A stretch of 64,000 nucleotides of DNA from CAJXZP01 sp041563475 (GTDB taxonomy: Bacteria > Bacteroidota > Bacteroidia > Flavobacteriales_G > Salibacteraceae). The translations under genes and the position numbers were made by a program. The stretch is from the NCBI GenBank assembly GCA_041563475.1, contig JBFFMY010000002.1, positions 54,157 to 118,156 of the forward strand. Direction: 5' to 3'. The notes beneath the pieces were generated by a model, which worked only from the letters and a program-made list of their open reading frames with translations, ran no database searches and had not been told where the DNA came from. Below are positions 35,948 to 44,912 of the stretch, piece by piece. Within the stretch, counting starts at the first letter, position 1, and the number at the start of each line of letters is the position of its first letter.

Positions 35948-36574
35948 ATGCGCTTATCTTGTATTCTAATCACGCTTACTTTTTCACTTGTTTTTTTCTC
36001 GTGTTCGAATGAAAAGAACGACACGTCCCTACCAACCCTTTCGAATTCTTATATCGATCATATTCAACAAAAAAGAATCGAAACCAATTTGGAAATGAAA
36101 ACCTCCGGAAATTTACCCATTGAAAAAGATAGTTTATCCCAATTCAAGGGGTTACATTATTTCGAAATCGATGAATCCTGGAATTTGCATACGGCTTATG
36201 AAAAGATTGACACCTCCACAATATTTGATATGCCAACATCAACTGATAGAGTTATACCCATGATTAAAGATGGAAGAATTCGTATTACGAAAGAAACTGA
36301 TACACTTTATCTTTTTGCATACCGATATGTGGAGCACCCCGAAGAAGATTTATTTGTTCCATTTTTGGATTTAACCAATGGAGACGAAACGTATGGTGGA
36401 GGTCGATATATTGAGGTTGCTCACCCTTTAAATGATTCCGTCTGGGTTGATTTCAATACGGCATATAATCCGTACTGTGCATACAATCATCATTATTCAT
36501 GTCCCATTCCACCTTTAGAAAACACATTGCGAATTAGGGTTCCTGTTGGAGAAAAAGTATTGTATACATACTAA
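35948..36574 (+). CDS. DUF1684 family lipoprotein
   Basis: 208 residues. A lipoprotein signal ends at VFFSC (Cys19). The DUF1684 core follows: FKGLHYFEIDESWNL near residue 55, then FVPFLDLTNGDETYGGGRYI, VWVDFNTAYNPYCAYNHHYS and CPIPPLENTLRIRVPVGEK. The family is conserved in Bacteroidota and Actinobacteria, and its function is unknown; the invariant Asn-Pro-Tyr-Cys and Cys-Pro-x-Pro-Pro segments suggest a structural disulfide or metal site. It is monocistronic, divergent from gcvT and convergent with rpsA. Confidence 0.87.
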   Translation: MRLSCILITLTFSLVFFSCSNEKNDTSLPTLSNSYIDHIQQKRIETNLEMKTSGNLPIEKDSLSQFKGLHYFEIDESWNLHTAYEKIDTSTIFDMPTSTDRVIPMIKDGRIRITKETDTLYLFAYRYVEHPEEDLFVPFLDLTNGDETYGGGRYIEVAHPLNDSVWVDFNTAYNPYCAYNHHYSCPIPPLENTLRIRVPVGEKVLYTY

Positions 36575-36584
36575 AAATAAACCC

Positions 36585-36626
36585 AAAAAAAAGCCCCTTT
36601 CAAATGAATGAAAGAGGCCTTTTGTA
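36585..36626 (-). terminator. Terminator of rpsA (may also serve the DUF1684 gene)
   Basis: A hairpin (about 36588-36602 with 36609-36623) with one bulge encloses a short AAATGA loop. On the minus strand it is followed by eight T residues. It lies between two convergent stops and could work in both directions, better for rpsA. Confidence 0.7.
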
Positions 36627-36640
36627 TTTTTAAAAGAATT

Positions 36641-38983
36641 CTATTTTTTCTCTTTTTCTTCCATTGATGCTTTCAAAGCAGCTAAAGAATCCAAATCACC
36701 TAAAGTAGATTTCTCTGATTTCTTATTTAAATTATCAACGGCACGACTAGCAGTTACTCTATTTTGAGCTTTTGCTTTTCTGTCCATATCCGCTTTCTCT
36801 TTTGCATCCTCTTCGAATACACGTGTATGAGAAACGATAATTTTTCTAGAATCTTTGTTGAATTCAAGAACAACAAAATCTAAAGAATCATCAATAACTA
36901 ATTTACTTCCGTTTTCCTTTTTAGAATGACGTGTTGGACAAAATCCTTCAATTCCGTATGGTAACGCAATTACAGCACCTTTTTCTCCAACTGAAGTAAC
37001 GGTTCCTTTATGTGTTGATCCTAATTCAAAAACAGTTTCGAATACATCCCAAGGGTTTTCTTCTAATTGTTTATGTCCTAATGAAAGACGTCTGTTTTCT
37101 TTGTCTATTTCTAAAACAACCACTTTCATTTCTTCACCAACTTTGGTAAATTCAGATGGGTGATTTACTTTTTTGTTCCAAGACAAATCAGAAATATGGA
37201 TCAATCCATCAATTCCTTCCTCTAGTTCAACAAAAACACCGAAGTTAGAAATGTTGGTTACTTTACCCGCATGTTGAGATTCAACTGGGTATTTACCTTC
37301 AATTCCTTCCCAAGGATCCGTACTTAAGCTACGTGTAGATAATGACATTTTGCGCTCTTCGCGATCTAAAGTCATAATCACTGCTTCTACTTCATCCCCA
37401 ACATTAAAGAAATCTTGAGCCGTTCTTAGATGTTGAGACCAAGACATTTCTGAAACGTGAATCAATCCTTCAACTCCTGCAGAAATTTCTACGAATGCTC
37501 CGTAATCAGCCATTACAACAACTTTTCCTTTCACTTTGTCGCCAACTTTTAAGTTTTCGTCAAGTGATTCCCAAGGATGTTTCTGTAATTGTTTTAAACC
37601 AAGAGCAATACGTTTTTTGTTATCGTCAAAGTCTAGAATTACTACATTTAATTTTTGGTCTAATTCAACGAAATCTTCTGGGTGATTAACTCTACCCCAT
37701 GAAAGATCAGTAATATGAATCAATCCATCTACACCACCTAAGTCGATAAACACACCATAAGAAGTGATGTTTTTAACAACTCCTTCTAATACTTGACCTT
37801 TTTCAAGTTTAGACATGATATCCACTTTTTGTTGCTCTAACTCAGCTTCAATAAGTGCTTTATGAGAAACTACAACGTTTTTGAATTCATTGTTGATTTT
37901 CACAACTTTAAATTCCATATGTTTTCCAACATAAATATCGTAATCTCTAATTGGCTTAACATCAATTTGTGAACCTGGTAAGAATGCTTCAATTCCGAAT
38001 ACATCTACAATTAAACCACCTTTTGTTCTACATTTAACAAAACCTTGAATCACTTTTCCCGTTTCTAAAGCCGCGTTTACATCATCCCAAGCACTTAACA
38101 TACGTGCTTTTTTATGTGAAATAACTAGTTGACCGTTTTTGTCCTCTAAATTCTCAACATAAACTTTGATGATGTCACCAGCTTTAGCATCTTGGTTATA
38201 ACGCAATTCTGATACTGTAATAATACCTTCTGATTTATAGTTGATATCAATTACAGCTTCCTTTTTATTTAAAGTAACAATTCTTCCATCAACCACTTGG
38301 TGATCTGCGATAGAAGTTAATGTTGACTCGTATTCCTTTTCGTATTTAGCAAAAACATCCGCAGAATATAAATCATCCGTTTTTCCAATAGCGCTCCAAT
38401 CAAAATCCTCTAAAGGCTTAACTTTAGAATAATCAACTGGCTCTGTAGAAACTTCCGCTTTAACCTCTTTGGCTTCCGTAACTTCAGAAATTGCTTCAGC
38501 AACTGCATCAACCACTACCTTGGTAGCTTTTTTCACCGACTTGGCAGCTTCTTCCACTTTTTCAGGTGCTTCTTCTTTTACTTCAGCAACAACCTCTTCT
38601 ACCTTCTTAGAAACCTTTTTAGTCTGTTCTTTAGATACAACAGCAGCTTCTTCAACAGCTTCTTTTACTTCCTCCACTACTTCTTTAGCTGATTTAGTAA
38701 CTTCTTCTGCCTTTTCCTCTGCAACAACTGCAGCTTCTTCAACAGCTTCTTTTACTTCCTCCACTACTTCTTTAACTGATTTAGTAACTTCTTCTGACTT
38801 TTCTTCTGCAACAACTGCAGCTTCTTCAACAACTTCTTTTACTTCCTCAACTACTTCTTTAGCAGTTTCCTTTGCTTCAGTAACAGCTTCTGCTACCTTT
38901 TCCTTCACTTCCTCAGCTTTCTTTGAAAGTGTTTCTTTAATTTCTGTAGCCTTAGCAGCTACATCTTTTTTTTCTTCAGCCAT
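36641..38983 (-). CDS. rpsA: 30S ribosomal protein S1 with long repetitive N-terminal extension
   Basis: 780 residues. Six S1 (OB-fold) domains occupy about 225-730, for example VVKNITSYGVFIDLGGVDGL and KVTNISNFGVFVELEEGIDG. S1 binds mRNA to the 30S subunit, important where Shine-Dalgarno pairing is weak, as in Bacteroidota. The first about 190 residues are an Ala/Glu/Lys/Val-rich helical extension, not typical of E. coli S1, with three tandem 29-residue units at 43-129. The C-terminal 50 residues are also charged. A -7 promoter box and a 5' hairpin lie upstream, and cmk is farther upstream on the same strand. Confidence 0.95.
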   Translation of the reverse strand: MAEEKKDVAAKATEIKETLSKKAEEVKEKVAEAVTEAKETAKEVVEEVKEVVEEAAVVAEEKSEEVTKSVKEVVEEVKEAVEEAAVVAEEKAEEVTKSAKEVVEEVKEAVEEAAVVSKEQTKKVSKKVEEVVAEVKEEAPEKVEEAAKSVKKATKVVVDAVAEAISEVTEAKEVKAEVSTEPVDYSKVKPLEDFDWSAIGKTDDLYSADVFAKYEKEYESTLTSIADHQVVDGRIVTLNKKEAVIDINYKSEGIITVSELRYNQDAKAGDIIKVYVENLEDKNGQLVISHKKARMLSAWDDVNAALETGKVIQGFVKCRTKGGLIVDVFGIEAFLPGSQIDVKPIRDYDIYVGKHMEFKVVKINNEFKNVVVSHKALIEAELEQQKVDIMSKLEKGQVLEGVVKNITSYGVFIDLGGVDGLIHITDLSWGRVNHPEDFVELDQKLNVVILDFDDNKKRIALGLKQLQKHPWESLDENLKVGDKVKGKVVVMADYGAFVEISAGVEGLIHVSEMSWSQHLRTAQDFFNVGDEVEAVIMTLDREERKMSLSTRSLSTDPWEGIEGKYPVESQHAGKVTNISNFGVFVELEEGIDGLIHISDLSWNKKVNHPSEFTKVGEEMKVVVLEIDKENRRLSLGHKQLEENPWDVFETVFELGSTHKGTVTSVGEKGAVIALPYGIEGFCPTRHSKKENGSKLVIDDSLDFVVLEFNKDSRKIIVSHTRVFEEDAKEKADMDRKAKAQNRVTASRAVDNLNKKSEKSTLGDLDSLAALKASMEEKEKK
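38597..38857 (-). repeat. Three tandem 87-base repeats inside rpsA
   Basis: They encode three 29-residue units at residues 43-71, 72-100 and 101-129, each beginning EVVEEVKE and containing VEEAAVV. Units 1 and 2 differ at only a few codons, and unit 3 has diverged in its second half. The translated repeat is a Glu/Val/Lys-rich amphipathic helix. Confidence 0.88.
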
Positions 38984-39060
38984 GTTGGCATAAAAATTTG
39001 TATTATGGATTCGGATAAACCATAAGATATTAAACCTGAACTACTCCCGAATGTAGTGAT

Positions 39061-39075
39061 CCCCAAATATTGGGG
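39061..39075 (-). other. Hairpin at the predicted 5' end of the rpsA mRNA
   Basis: CCCCAA (39061-39066) and TTGGGG (39070-39075) pair perfectly over an ATA loop. It begins only about four bases downstream of the -7 box (39086-39079), so it would be at or very near the transcript 5' end, about 80 bases before the rpsA start. It could stabilise the mRNA or bind S1 itself. Confidence 0.5.
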
Positions 39076-39078
39076 CTG

Positions 39079-39086
39079 CAAAAGTA
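39079..39086 (-). promoter_or_regulatory. -7 promoter box of rpsA
   Basis: On the minus strand TACTTTTG runs from 39086 to 39079, an exact TAnnTTTG. The expected -33 TTG is not obvious (CTCTTAA is the nearest). The 5' UTR would be about 90 bases. Confidence 0.45.
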
Positions 39087-39204
39087 ATAATTTCATTTAA
39101 TTTAAGAGTGTTAAAAACTTAACTTTTTTAAAGCTTTTGGGCGAATCGCTGCTATTATACTATTAATGCACCCGAAACCGAGGGTATCCATAATGAAAAT
39201 GCAT

Positions 39205-39888
39205 CTATATCAATTCATTAACCCAGCTTTTTACTAGGGTTAATTGTTGTGATTTTGAAATATCTGAATTATCTAATACACGCGCGTCACTCGCCTGTCT
39301 TAAAGGAGATTCTTCCCTATTTTCATCGATGTGGTCTCGACTTTTTAAATTATCCATTACCTCGTCAAATGACACTGTTTCACCTTTTCCAATTAATTCA
39401 TCCCAACGTCTTTGGGCCCTAACCTTTGGAGATGCTGTCATGAAAATTTTTAACTCCGCATCAGGTATAACAACTGTTCCTATATCTCTACCGTCCATTA
39501 CTACACCTTTGGATAAGGCCATTTGTTTCTGTAAAAAAACCATTCTCTCTCGAACTTCTTTAATCACAGCTACCTGACTAACGCGCTGCGAAACGGGCAT
39601 TTGCCTGATCTCCGCCTCCACATTTTTTTGATTTAGGAATGTGATTTGCTTCTCCGTTTCTGAATTATAGGATAAATGAATATCAATTTTTGGTAACTGC
39701 TCCACTAGTTTACTTGAATCTAATTCTAATCCACTAAATAATTTATGCTCCATTGCGTATAACGCAACCGCTCTGTACATTGCTCCAGAATCTACATAAA
39801 TATATCCAAGGTCTTTGGCTAGTTGTTTGGCTAAAGTGCTTTTCCCGCATGAGGAATACCCATCTATGGCAATGTTGATTTTGTTCAT
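39205..39888 (-). CDS. cmk: Cytidylate kinase
   Basis: 227 residues. P-loop GYSSCGKST (10-18), then YVDSGAMYRAVALYAME, GRDIGTVVIPDAELKIFMTA (G-R-D-I-G-T, a hallmark of Cmk) and RAQRRWDEL. It phosphorylates CMP and dCMP with ATP, an essential step for CTP pools. It lies upstream of rpsA on the same strand, an arrangement (cmk-rpsA) common across bacteria. The gap to rpsA is about 220 bases and holds a separate promoter for rpsA. A TAnnTTTG box is seen at 39913-39906. Confidence 0.95.
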   Translation of the reverse strand: MNKINIAIDGYSSCGKSTLAKQLAKDLGYIYVDSGAMYRAVALYAMEHKLFSGLELDSSKLVEQLPKIDIHLSYNSETEKQITFLNQKNVEAEIRQMPVSQRVSQVAVIKEVRERMVFLQKQMALSKGVVMDGRDIGTVVIPDAELKIFMTASPKVRAQRRWDELIGKGETVSFDEVMDNLKSRDHIDENREESPLRQASDARVLDNSDISKSQQLTLVKSWVNELI

Positions 39889-39935
39889 CCGTTTGATTTG
39901 AATGTCAAAAGTAGAATTATGAAAACAATGAATTA

Positions 39936-40994
39936 TTAGTTTGAAGCATTTCTTTTAAACGACTTCAAGTCTGTGCTAAGCGTTATATGATGACTCGTTC
40001 CTTTGGAGCTATAGGAAGCTAAAGCGTAAGAAAATTTTAATCTTTTCATTCGAAAACCAAATCCCATAGAAAACCCATTTAAAGAATTCCTATCTGCTAT
40101 GGCCAATTCAGTTTGTCGTAGATAATTATATGCAATCTGAATAAAGAAATTTTCCGAAGGAATTATTTCTGCTCCGAAAACAAAATGTCTAAATATATTA
40201 TTTGCAGTGAATGTACTTCCAGGTGCTGTGGCAATACTATTTCCATCCGGACCGATCGTAGGCAGACCATCAACCGATTGACTACCGGTTAAATCCCAGG
40301 TTTGAAGATTATTCGCTAAAATAGTAAAACGCAAAGGAGCCTTTGAGAGTTTTAAGGATCCCGCAATTTGCATCTTAAATGGTGGTTTTTGACCTTGTCC
40401 ATTGAAATAAGGTTTCAACTCCCAACCCATATTATTTATCACCGCTCCAGCTGTAAAAAGTTTATTCTTACTAATATACTGTGCGCCTAGGTCAAAGGCC
40501 AAACCAAAGGAGTTCAGATAATCGTAGGATGAATAAATTAATTTCATTGATCCTCCAACGGAAAAAAGGGAATCAATTGGTATTCCATAGGAAATATCTA
40601 ATGCATAATCTCCAGCCGTAAAAGTGCCCATTTGATTTCCAGACTCATCCGCTCGAACGAATTCACCGTAACCTAAAAACTGCATTCCAGCACTAAAAGT
40701 TCCTACGTTATCAAAATGACGAGAGTATGCCACATACCCCATACTCAAGTTAGAAATGTAATTAATGTAGGTTAATGAGGCTAAATTATCCATTGTACTG
40801 TCAAGAACCGATGGATTATCGGCTACCAAATTCAAGTCACTTGCATTTGAAGAAATAAAACTACCTCCCATCGCTGCTGATCTAGCGGATGTAGGTAAAT
40901 TAAGAAACTTATAGGTATTGGAACTATTCACTTGAGCTAATAACAAGGTATTCAAAACAATGAAAGCGAAAAGTAATAGTGCGTTTTTTGTCAT
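39936..40994 (-). CDS. porQ: Type IX secretion system protein PorQ
   Basis: 352 residues. A signal peptide (MTKNALLLFAFIVLNTLLLAQ) is followed by LNLPTSARSAAMGGSFIS, the PorV/PorQ-type opening of an outer-membrane beta-barrel of the FadL-like class. Later strands such as FSAGMQFLGYGEFVRAD and the final YALASYSSKGTSHHI fit PorQ. PorQ is an outer-membrane T9SS component needed for attachment of cargo to the cell surface. The window also holds T9SS cargo genes, which supports the call. It is followed by cmk after about 47 bases and preceded by recN, all on the minus strand. Confidence 0.88.
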   Translation of the reverse strand: MTKNALLLFAFIVLNTLLLAQVNSSNTYKFLNLPTSARSAAMGGSFISSNASDLNLVADNPSVLDSTMDNLASLTYINYISNLSMGYVAYSRHFDNVGTFSAGMQFLGYGEFVRADESGNQMGTFTAGDYALDISYGIPIDSLFSVGGSMKLIYSSYDYLNSFGLAFDLGAQYISKNKLFTAGAVINNMGWELKPYFNGQGQKPPFKMQIAGSLKLSKAPLRFTILANNLQTWDLTGSQSVDGLPTIGPDGNSIATAPGSTFTANNIFRHFVFGAEIIPSENFFIQIAYNYLRQTELAIADRNSLNGFSMGFGFRMKRLKFSYALASYSSKGTSHHITLSTDLKSFKRNASN

Positions 40995-41059
40995 TTTCTG
41001 TGGTAATTCGGATACATTACGTTTGAAAGGTAGCTTTATTGTATCAGAAATTCAAATTT

Positions 41060-42721
41060 TTAGTTTTTGTCCATTAATTGCTCTGCATTAATCATTGCTG
41101 CTTCTGAAATTATTTCTCCACTAAGCATTCGTGCAATTTCAATTTTTCTTTCCTCCGGATTTAAATTCTTCAATTGCGTTTCTGATTTCTTGCCTCCACT
41201 CGACTTAGATACCAACAAATGATGGGAGCCCTTACCAGCCACCTGGGGTAAATGTGTTATAGAAATAATCTGCGCATCAGAGGCCATTTTGGCTAGCATT
41301 GTTGCAGTCTTTGCTGCAATTTCACCAGAAATTCCGGTATCAATTTCATCCAAAATTAGCGTGGGAGTTTGTTCTACAGATGAATGAATTTGTTTCAGAA
41401 CCAGCATTAATCTGGAGCGTTCCCCACCCGAAGCAACTTTTTCTAAGGGTTGTGGGTCAAATCCCTTATTTGCTGTAAATTTCAAATTTATTCCGTTCAT
41501 TCCCGTTGGGGAGAATTGGCTTAAATCTGATACCAATATCATTAATTTAGCATTGGGCATGCCTAAATTCCCTAAACCATCAGCAATTAACTTTTCTAAT
41601 TTTGGGGCTGCCTTTTTTCTATTAGTAGAAATTTGAACAGCTAATTCACTCAGACTTTTTTCAACTTCAGAAATCTTAGCTTGGATAATACCTAATTCTT
41701 CCGAATACTGATCCAATTGATTTAATTCCGATTCAATTTTGTATTGAAACTCAATTAGCTCTTGAATTTCTTTTATTCCATGTTTAAATAAAACTTTATT
41801 TATTTTATCCATCCTATCCTGAAGCAGTTCTGCTCTATCTGGATTAGACTCAACCTTGGATTCTTTATTTAAAATCTCAGAGTTAATGTCATCTAATTCA
41901 ATTATTAGGCTTTTTAAACGGTCAACTAAATCCGCAAATGCTGGACTTAAGCGAGAAACAGATTCTAAGGAACTTAATGCCGATTTCAAGGAACCTAACG
42001 CATTAATTTCACCGTCATCAATTTGCATAGAAGCCCCTTGAAGTCCAAGTTTTATGGCATCCGAATTTTCTAAAATTTCAAGTTCCGTTTGTAATTCCTC
42101 AAAATTCAAATTTTGAATATCTAATTCTTCAATTTCATTTAATTGAAACCTTATATAATCTTCCTTTTCACGGGCTGTTCGTTCTGTTTCTTGTAATTTA
42201 GACAGTTGGGTATTTAGAGATTTCCATGTTTCATATTTTCCCCCAAAATCTTTCACCTTACCCAAGTTTTTAGCAAATGCATCTAAAAATTGCAATTGGA
42301 ATTTCGGTTTTAAAAGCAACTGATTTTCATGTTGAGAATGAATATCTACCAATTGTTCACCCAAAGATTTCAATACGGATAACGAAACGGGCGTATCATT
42401 TACAAAAGCACGAGATTTACCTGAAGGAATAATTTCTCTTCTTAAACAGGTGTTTTGAGGGTCATAATCCAAATTGTTTTCTTCAAAAAAGGGTTCGAGG
42501 TTATATTTCTCAATATTAAACTCCCCTTCTACTATTACTTTAGAATCTGGCTTACCCTTTCCTGAAATTTCAGCTCTACCTCCTAAAATAAGTGATAACG
42601 CACCTAAAAGGATAGATTTACCCGCACCTGTTTCACCCGTAATAACGGTAAACCCTGACCCGAAATCAACATCGAGTTGGGTGATTAAAACAAAATTTGA
42701 AATGTGTAATTTGGCTAACAT
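41060..42721 (-). CDS. recN: DNA repair protein RecN
   Basis: 553 residues. SMC-like ATPase: Walker A GETGAGKS (29-36), a long coiled-coil middle (about 150-370), then the signature VASGGERSRLMLVLKQ and Walker B TLILDEIDTGISGEIA. The end ITHLPQVAGKGSHHLLVSK is typical of RecN. It holds broken DNA ends together during double-strand break repair. The start lies 15 bases after the stop of bshB1, and porQ follows after 65 bases, so bshB1-recN-porQ may be one transcript, although their roles differ. Confidence 0.96.
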   Translation of the reverse strand: MLAKLHISNFVLITQLDVDFGSGFTVITGETGAGKSILLGALSLILGGRAEISGKGKPDSKVIVEGEFNIEKYNLEPFFEENNLDYDPQNTCLRREIIPSGKSRAFVNDTPVSLSVLKSLGEQLVDIHSQHENQLLLKPKFQLQFLDAFAKNLGKVKDFGGKYETWKSLNTQLSKLQETERTAREKEDYIRFQLNEIEELDIQNLNFEELQTELEILENSDAIKLGLQGASMQIDDGEINALGSLKSALSSLESVSRLSPAFADLVDRLKSLIIELDDINSEILNKESKVESNPDRAELLQDRMDKINKVLFKHGIKEIQELIEFQYKIESELNQLDQYSEELGIIQAKISEVEKSLSELAVQISTNRKKAAPKLEKLIADGLGNLGMPNAKLMILVSDLSQFSPTGMNGINLKFTANKGFDPQPLEKVASGGERSRLMLVLKQIHSSVEQTPTLILDEIDTGISGEIAAKTATMLAKMASDAQIISITHLPQVAGKGSHHLLVSKSSGGKKSETQLKNLNPEERKIEIARMLSGEIISEAAMINAEQLMDKN

Positions 42722-42736
42722 TTAGTGCTTCCGTAT

Positions 42737-43453
42737 TTATATTAAATCAGTAATTTGATTCACTCCTGGTGGGCGAAGCATGGTAAACCCTTCCCCATAT
42801 TTTACGTTTATTAATCTTCCAAATTGCGTTCCTCTTCCCTCTATAAAATCCATAAAAGCTTTCGAAGATATTGGCGTTTCTGGTTCTTTCGAATCTGGGT
42901 TATAAAACTGCGATGAAAATGCCATAATCGATTTTATTTTGGATTCCCATACTTCACTAACATCTACTACCAGTTCCGGTTTGACATAATAATCTTGAAT
43001 ATAATGATATACAAATTTAGGACGATGCGCCTTTTGTTTCTCTCCATTCAATTCTGTTTCAATTTTTACTAAACCCGAATAAAAACAAGCATCTGAAATA
43101 AGTTTCCCTGCTCTACCATGATCTGGATGTCGATCATGCATCGCGTTAGCTAAAACAATAGTTGGTTGGAAATAGCGAATATATTTGGCTATTTCAATCA
43201 TGTTCTGGTTGTTGTGTTCAAAAAAACCATCTCCCATATCCAGAATTACACGTTCACTTACACCTAATATTTTGGCAGAGTTTGCCGCCTCAACCTCTCT
43301 TAGTTCAGGATTTCCACGGGTGCCTAATTCTCCCTGGGTTAAATCTAAAATAGCTACTGATTTCCCATCCAAAACAGCCTTTAAAATGGTGCCAGAACAA
43401 GCTAATTCTACATCGTCTGGATGAACACCAATAGCCAAAATATCAACTTTCAT
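42737..43453 (-). CDS. bshB1: Bacillithiol biosynthesis deacetylase BshB1
   Basis: 238 residues, PIG-L/LmbE family. The zinc motif is HPDDVELACSGT (His11, Asp13, Asp14), and the second site is NAMHDRHPDHGRAGKL. TQGELGTRGNPELREVEAA, then the C-terminal EGRGTQFGRLI, match BshB1. It deacetylates GlcNAc-malate to glucosaminyl-malate, the second step of bacillithiol synthesis. BshA and BshC are not in the window. The presence of this gene implies bacillithiol as the major low-molecular-weight thiol. Confidence 0.93.
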   Translation of the reverse strand: MKVDILAIGVHPDDVELACSGTILKAVLDGKSVAILDLTQGELGTRGNPELREVEAANSAKILGVSERVILDMGDGFFEHNNQNMIEIAKYIRYFQPTIVLANAMHDRHPDHGRAGKLISDACFYSGLVKIETELNGEKQKAHRPKFVYHYIQDYYVKPELVVDVSEVWESKIKSIMAFSSQFYNPDSKEPETPISSKAFMDFIEGRGTQFGRLINVKYGEGFTMLRPPGVNQITDLI

Positions 43454-43515
43454 AATTCGTTTTAAATCTCAAAATAATAGTGAATTATTAGATTTTATAT
43501 CACCTTCGCAAATCT

Positions 43516-44016
43516 ATGATAAAAATAGGATTGCTTTCTGATACGCATGGGTACATTGATCCAAAAGTCTATAAATATTTTAAGGATGTGGATGAAATAT
43601 GGCATGCTGGAGATATTGGGGATATTTCGGTAACAGATGAACTGAAAGCTTTTAAGCCCATTCGTTCTGTTTACGGAAATATTGATAATCAAATAATTAG
43701 GAGTGAATTTAGAGAAGTCGAAATATTTAATGTTAATGGTCTAAAGGTGGTGTTGACCCATATTGGAGGGTATCCTAAGCGCTATTCTCCAGGAATAAAA
43801 CCGCTTCTACAAAAAGAAAAACCTGATTTGTTTATTTGCGGCCATTCTCATATCCTAAAAGTGATTTATGACAAAGAGCTTAAACTGTTACATCTAAATC
43901 CAGGTGCGGCAGGTTTTCATGGGTTCCATAAAGTAAAAACCCTTTTGCGTTTTTCCATTAATAACGGTAAAATTGAAAATCTTGAAGTTATCGAATTAGG
44001 ACCTAGAGGTCAATAA
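43516..44016 (+). CDS. Metallophosphoesterase (YfcE/MJ0936-like phosphodiesterase)
   Basis: 166 residues. The calcineurin-like motifs are all present: LLSDTHGY (Asp9, His11), HAGDIGD, YGNIDNQ, THIGGYP and CGHSHILK, with NPGAAG. The family hydrolyses phosphodiesters with two metals; many act on small test substrates, and the physiological substrate is unknown. It is divergent from bshB1 with a 62-base gap and convergent with the S1/P1 nuclease gene. The length fits the short family. Confidence 0.92.
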   Translation: MIKIGLLSDTHGYIDPKVYKYFKDVDEIWHAGDIGDISVTDELKAFKPIRSVYGNIDNQIIRSEFREVEIFNVNGLKVVLTHIGGYPKRYSPGIKPLLQKEKPDLFICGHSHILKVIYDKELKLLHLNPGAAGFHGFHKVKTLLRFSINNGKIENLEVIELGPRGQ

Positions 44017-44036
44017 AGAGGAATTTTCAATTATTA

Positions 44037-44801
44037 CTACCCGTAAATTTCATTTAAGATACCTGCTAATCTAATACCTGCTTGCAATAACCTTTCATTT
44101 ACCTCATTAATATGATCATGAACATAATTGTATGCCAATTCATTGTTTTCAGGAAGAGTGTAAATAGAAGCTCGGTAGGTTACAGATTCATTTACCCAAT
44201 CTAAAACAGAACTATTCTGCCATAGTAAAACTTGATCTTTACTGGTTACATCTATCCAATTCACATATTCTGAATAACTCAATTGTTGCTTATCAATCAT
44301 TTCACTATCCCAAACACGATGTAGATTTGACTTTTCCCAAAAGAATTTCACTTTAACATCGTTTGCACCTCGATCTAAGCCATTACCTACATGCAGGGGT
44401 TGATGCACATCCCCTACCAAATGAATCAAAGATTTTAGAGCAAAGGCCTCGTCCACAGAATAATTTTTGGTTTTTAATTCCGCTACAAACTGGTTAATCA
44501 TTTTATACACATCACCTTCTTCTGGCGATTCTGAATAATGCTCCCCCTTATGAATAGTGCAATAATGCCAAGGCTTCATGTGATCCATTGCAGGTTCAGA
44601 TTTTATGAAATCCATCCAATTGGCTACCATCGCTACGTCTTCGTTCCCTAAGGCATTCAAAACGTTTTTATTCGCTTTTTTGGTCATATGATTCATGGCT
44701 ATTTGACCAACTACTCTATGCCCTGTTTGTCCCCACGCAAAAATTAATTTGGGAGCCAAAAACAGGAATACTATAATTACGGAATGTATTAATCTTCTCA
44801 T
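44037..44801 (-). CDS. S1/P1-type secreted nuclease
   Basis: 254 residues. After the signal peptide, the mature N-terminus is W23-GQTGHRVVG, the hallmark S1/P1 start in which the terminal Trp is a zinc ligand and His28 follows. The remaining ligands are in NWMDFIKS, PWHYCTIHKG, LIHLVGDVHQPLHVGNGLDRG and NLHRVWDSEMI. Such enzymes use three zinc ions to cut single-stranded DNA and RNA and to remove 3'-phosphates, here most likely to scavenge nucleotides or phosphate outside the cytoplasm. It lies downstream of the sucD terminator. Confidence 0.94.
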   Translation of the reverse strand: MRRLIHSVIIVFLFLAPKLIFAWGQTGHRVVGQIAMNHMTKKANKNVLNALGNEDVAMVANWMDFIKSEPAMDHMKPWHYCTIHKGEHYSESPEEGDVYKMINQFVAELKTKNYSVDEAFALKSLIHLVGDVHQPLHVGNGLDRGANDVKVKFFWEKSNLHRVWDSEMIDKQQLSYSEYVNWIDVTSKDQVLLWQNSSVLDWVNESVTYRASIYTLPENNELAYNYVHDHINEVNERLLQAGIRLAGILNEIYG

Positions 44802-44830
44802 TTTTGTTTATCATTTAAACAAATTAAATC

Positions 44831-44868
44831 AAAAAAAAGCCTTCAACACCAATTTGATGAAGAAGGCT
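44831..44868 (-). terminator. Intrinsic terminator of sucD
   Basis: On the minus strand AGCCTTC (44868-44862) pairs with GAAGGCT (44844-44838) around a 17-base loop that can pair further internally, followed by a run of seven T residues. Confidence 0.8.
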
Positions 44869-44912
44869 CTAATTATAACTTTTTACCTGATTTTATTTTA
44901 AGATGGAGCCAA

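Noticed and set aside
38597..38857. CRISPR-like array, because of regular repeats
   Set aside because: The repeats are contiguous 87-base coding units without spacers, in frame within rpsA.
38469..38993. 174-codon plus-strand ORF opposite the S1 extension, rich in Ser/Thr/Ala
   Set aside because: It is antisense to the repetitive N-terminal part of rpsA; its composition is simply the reverse complement of Glu/Lys/Ala codons, with no start context or homology.
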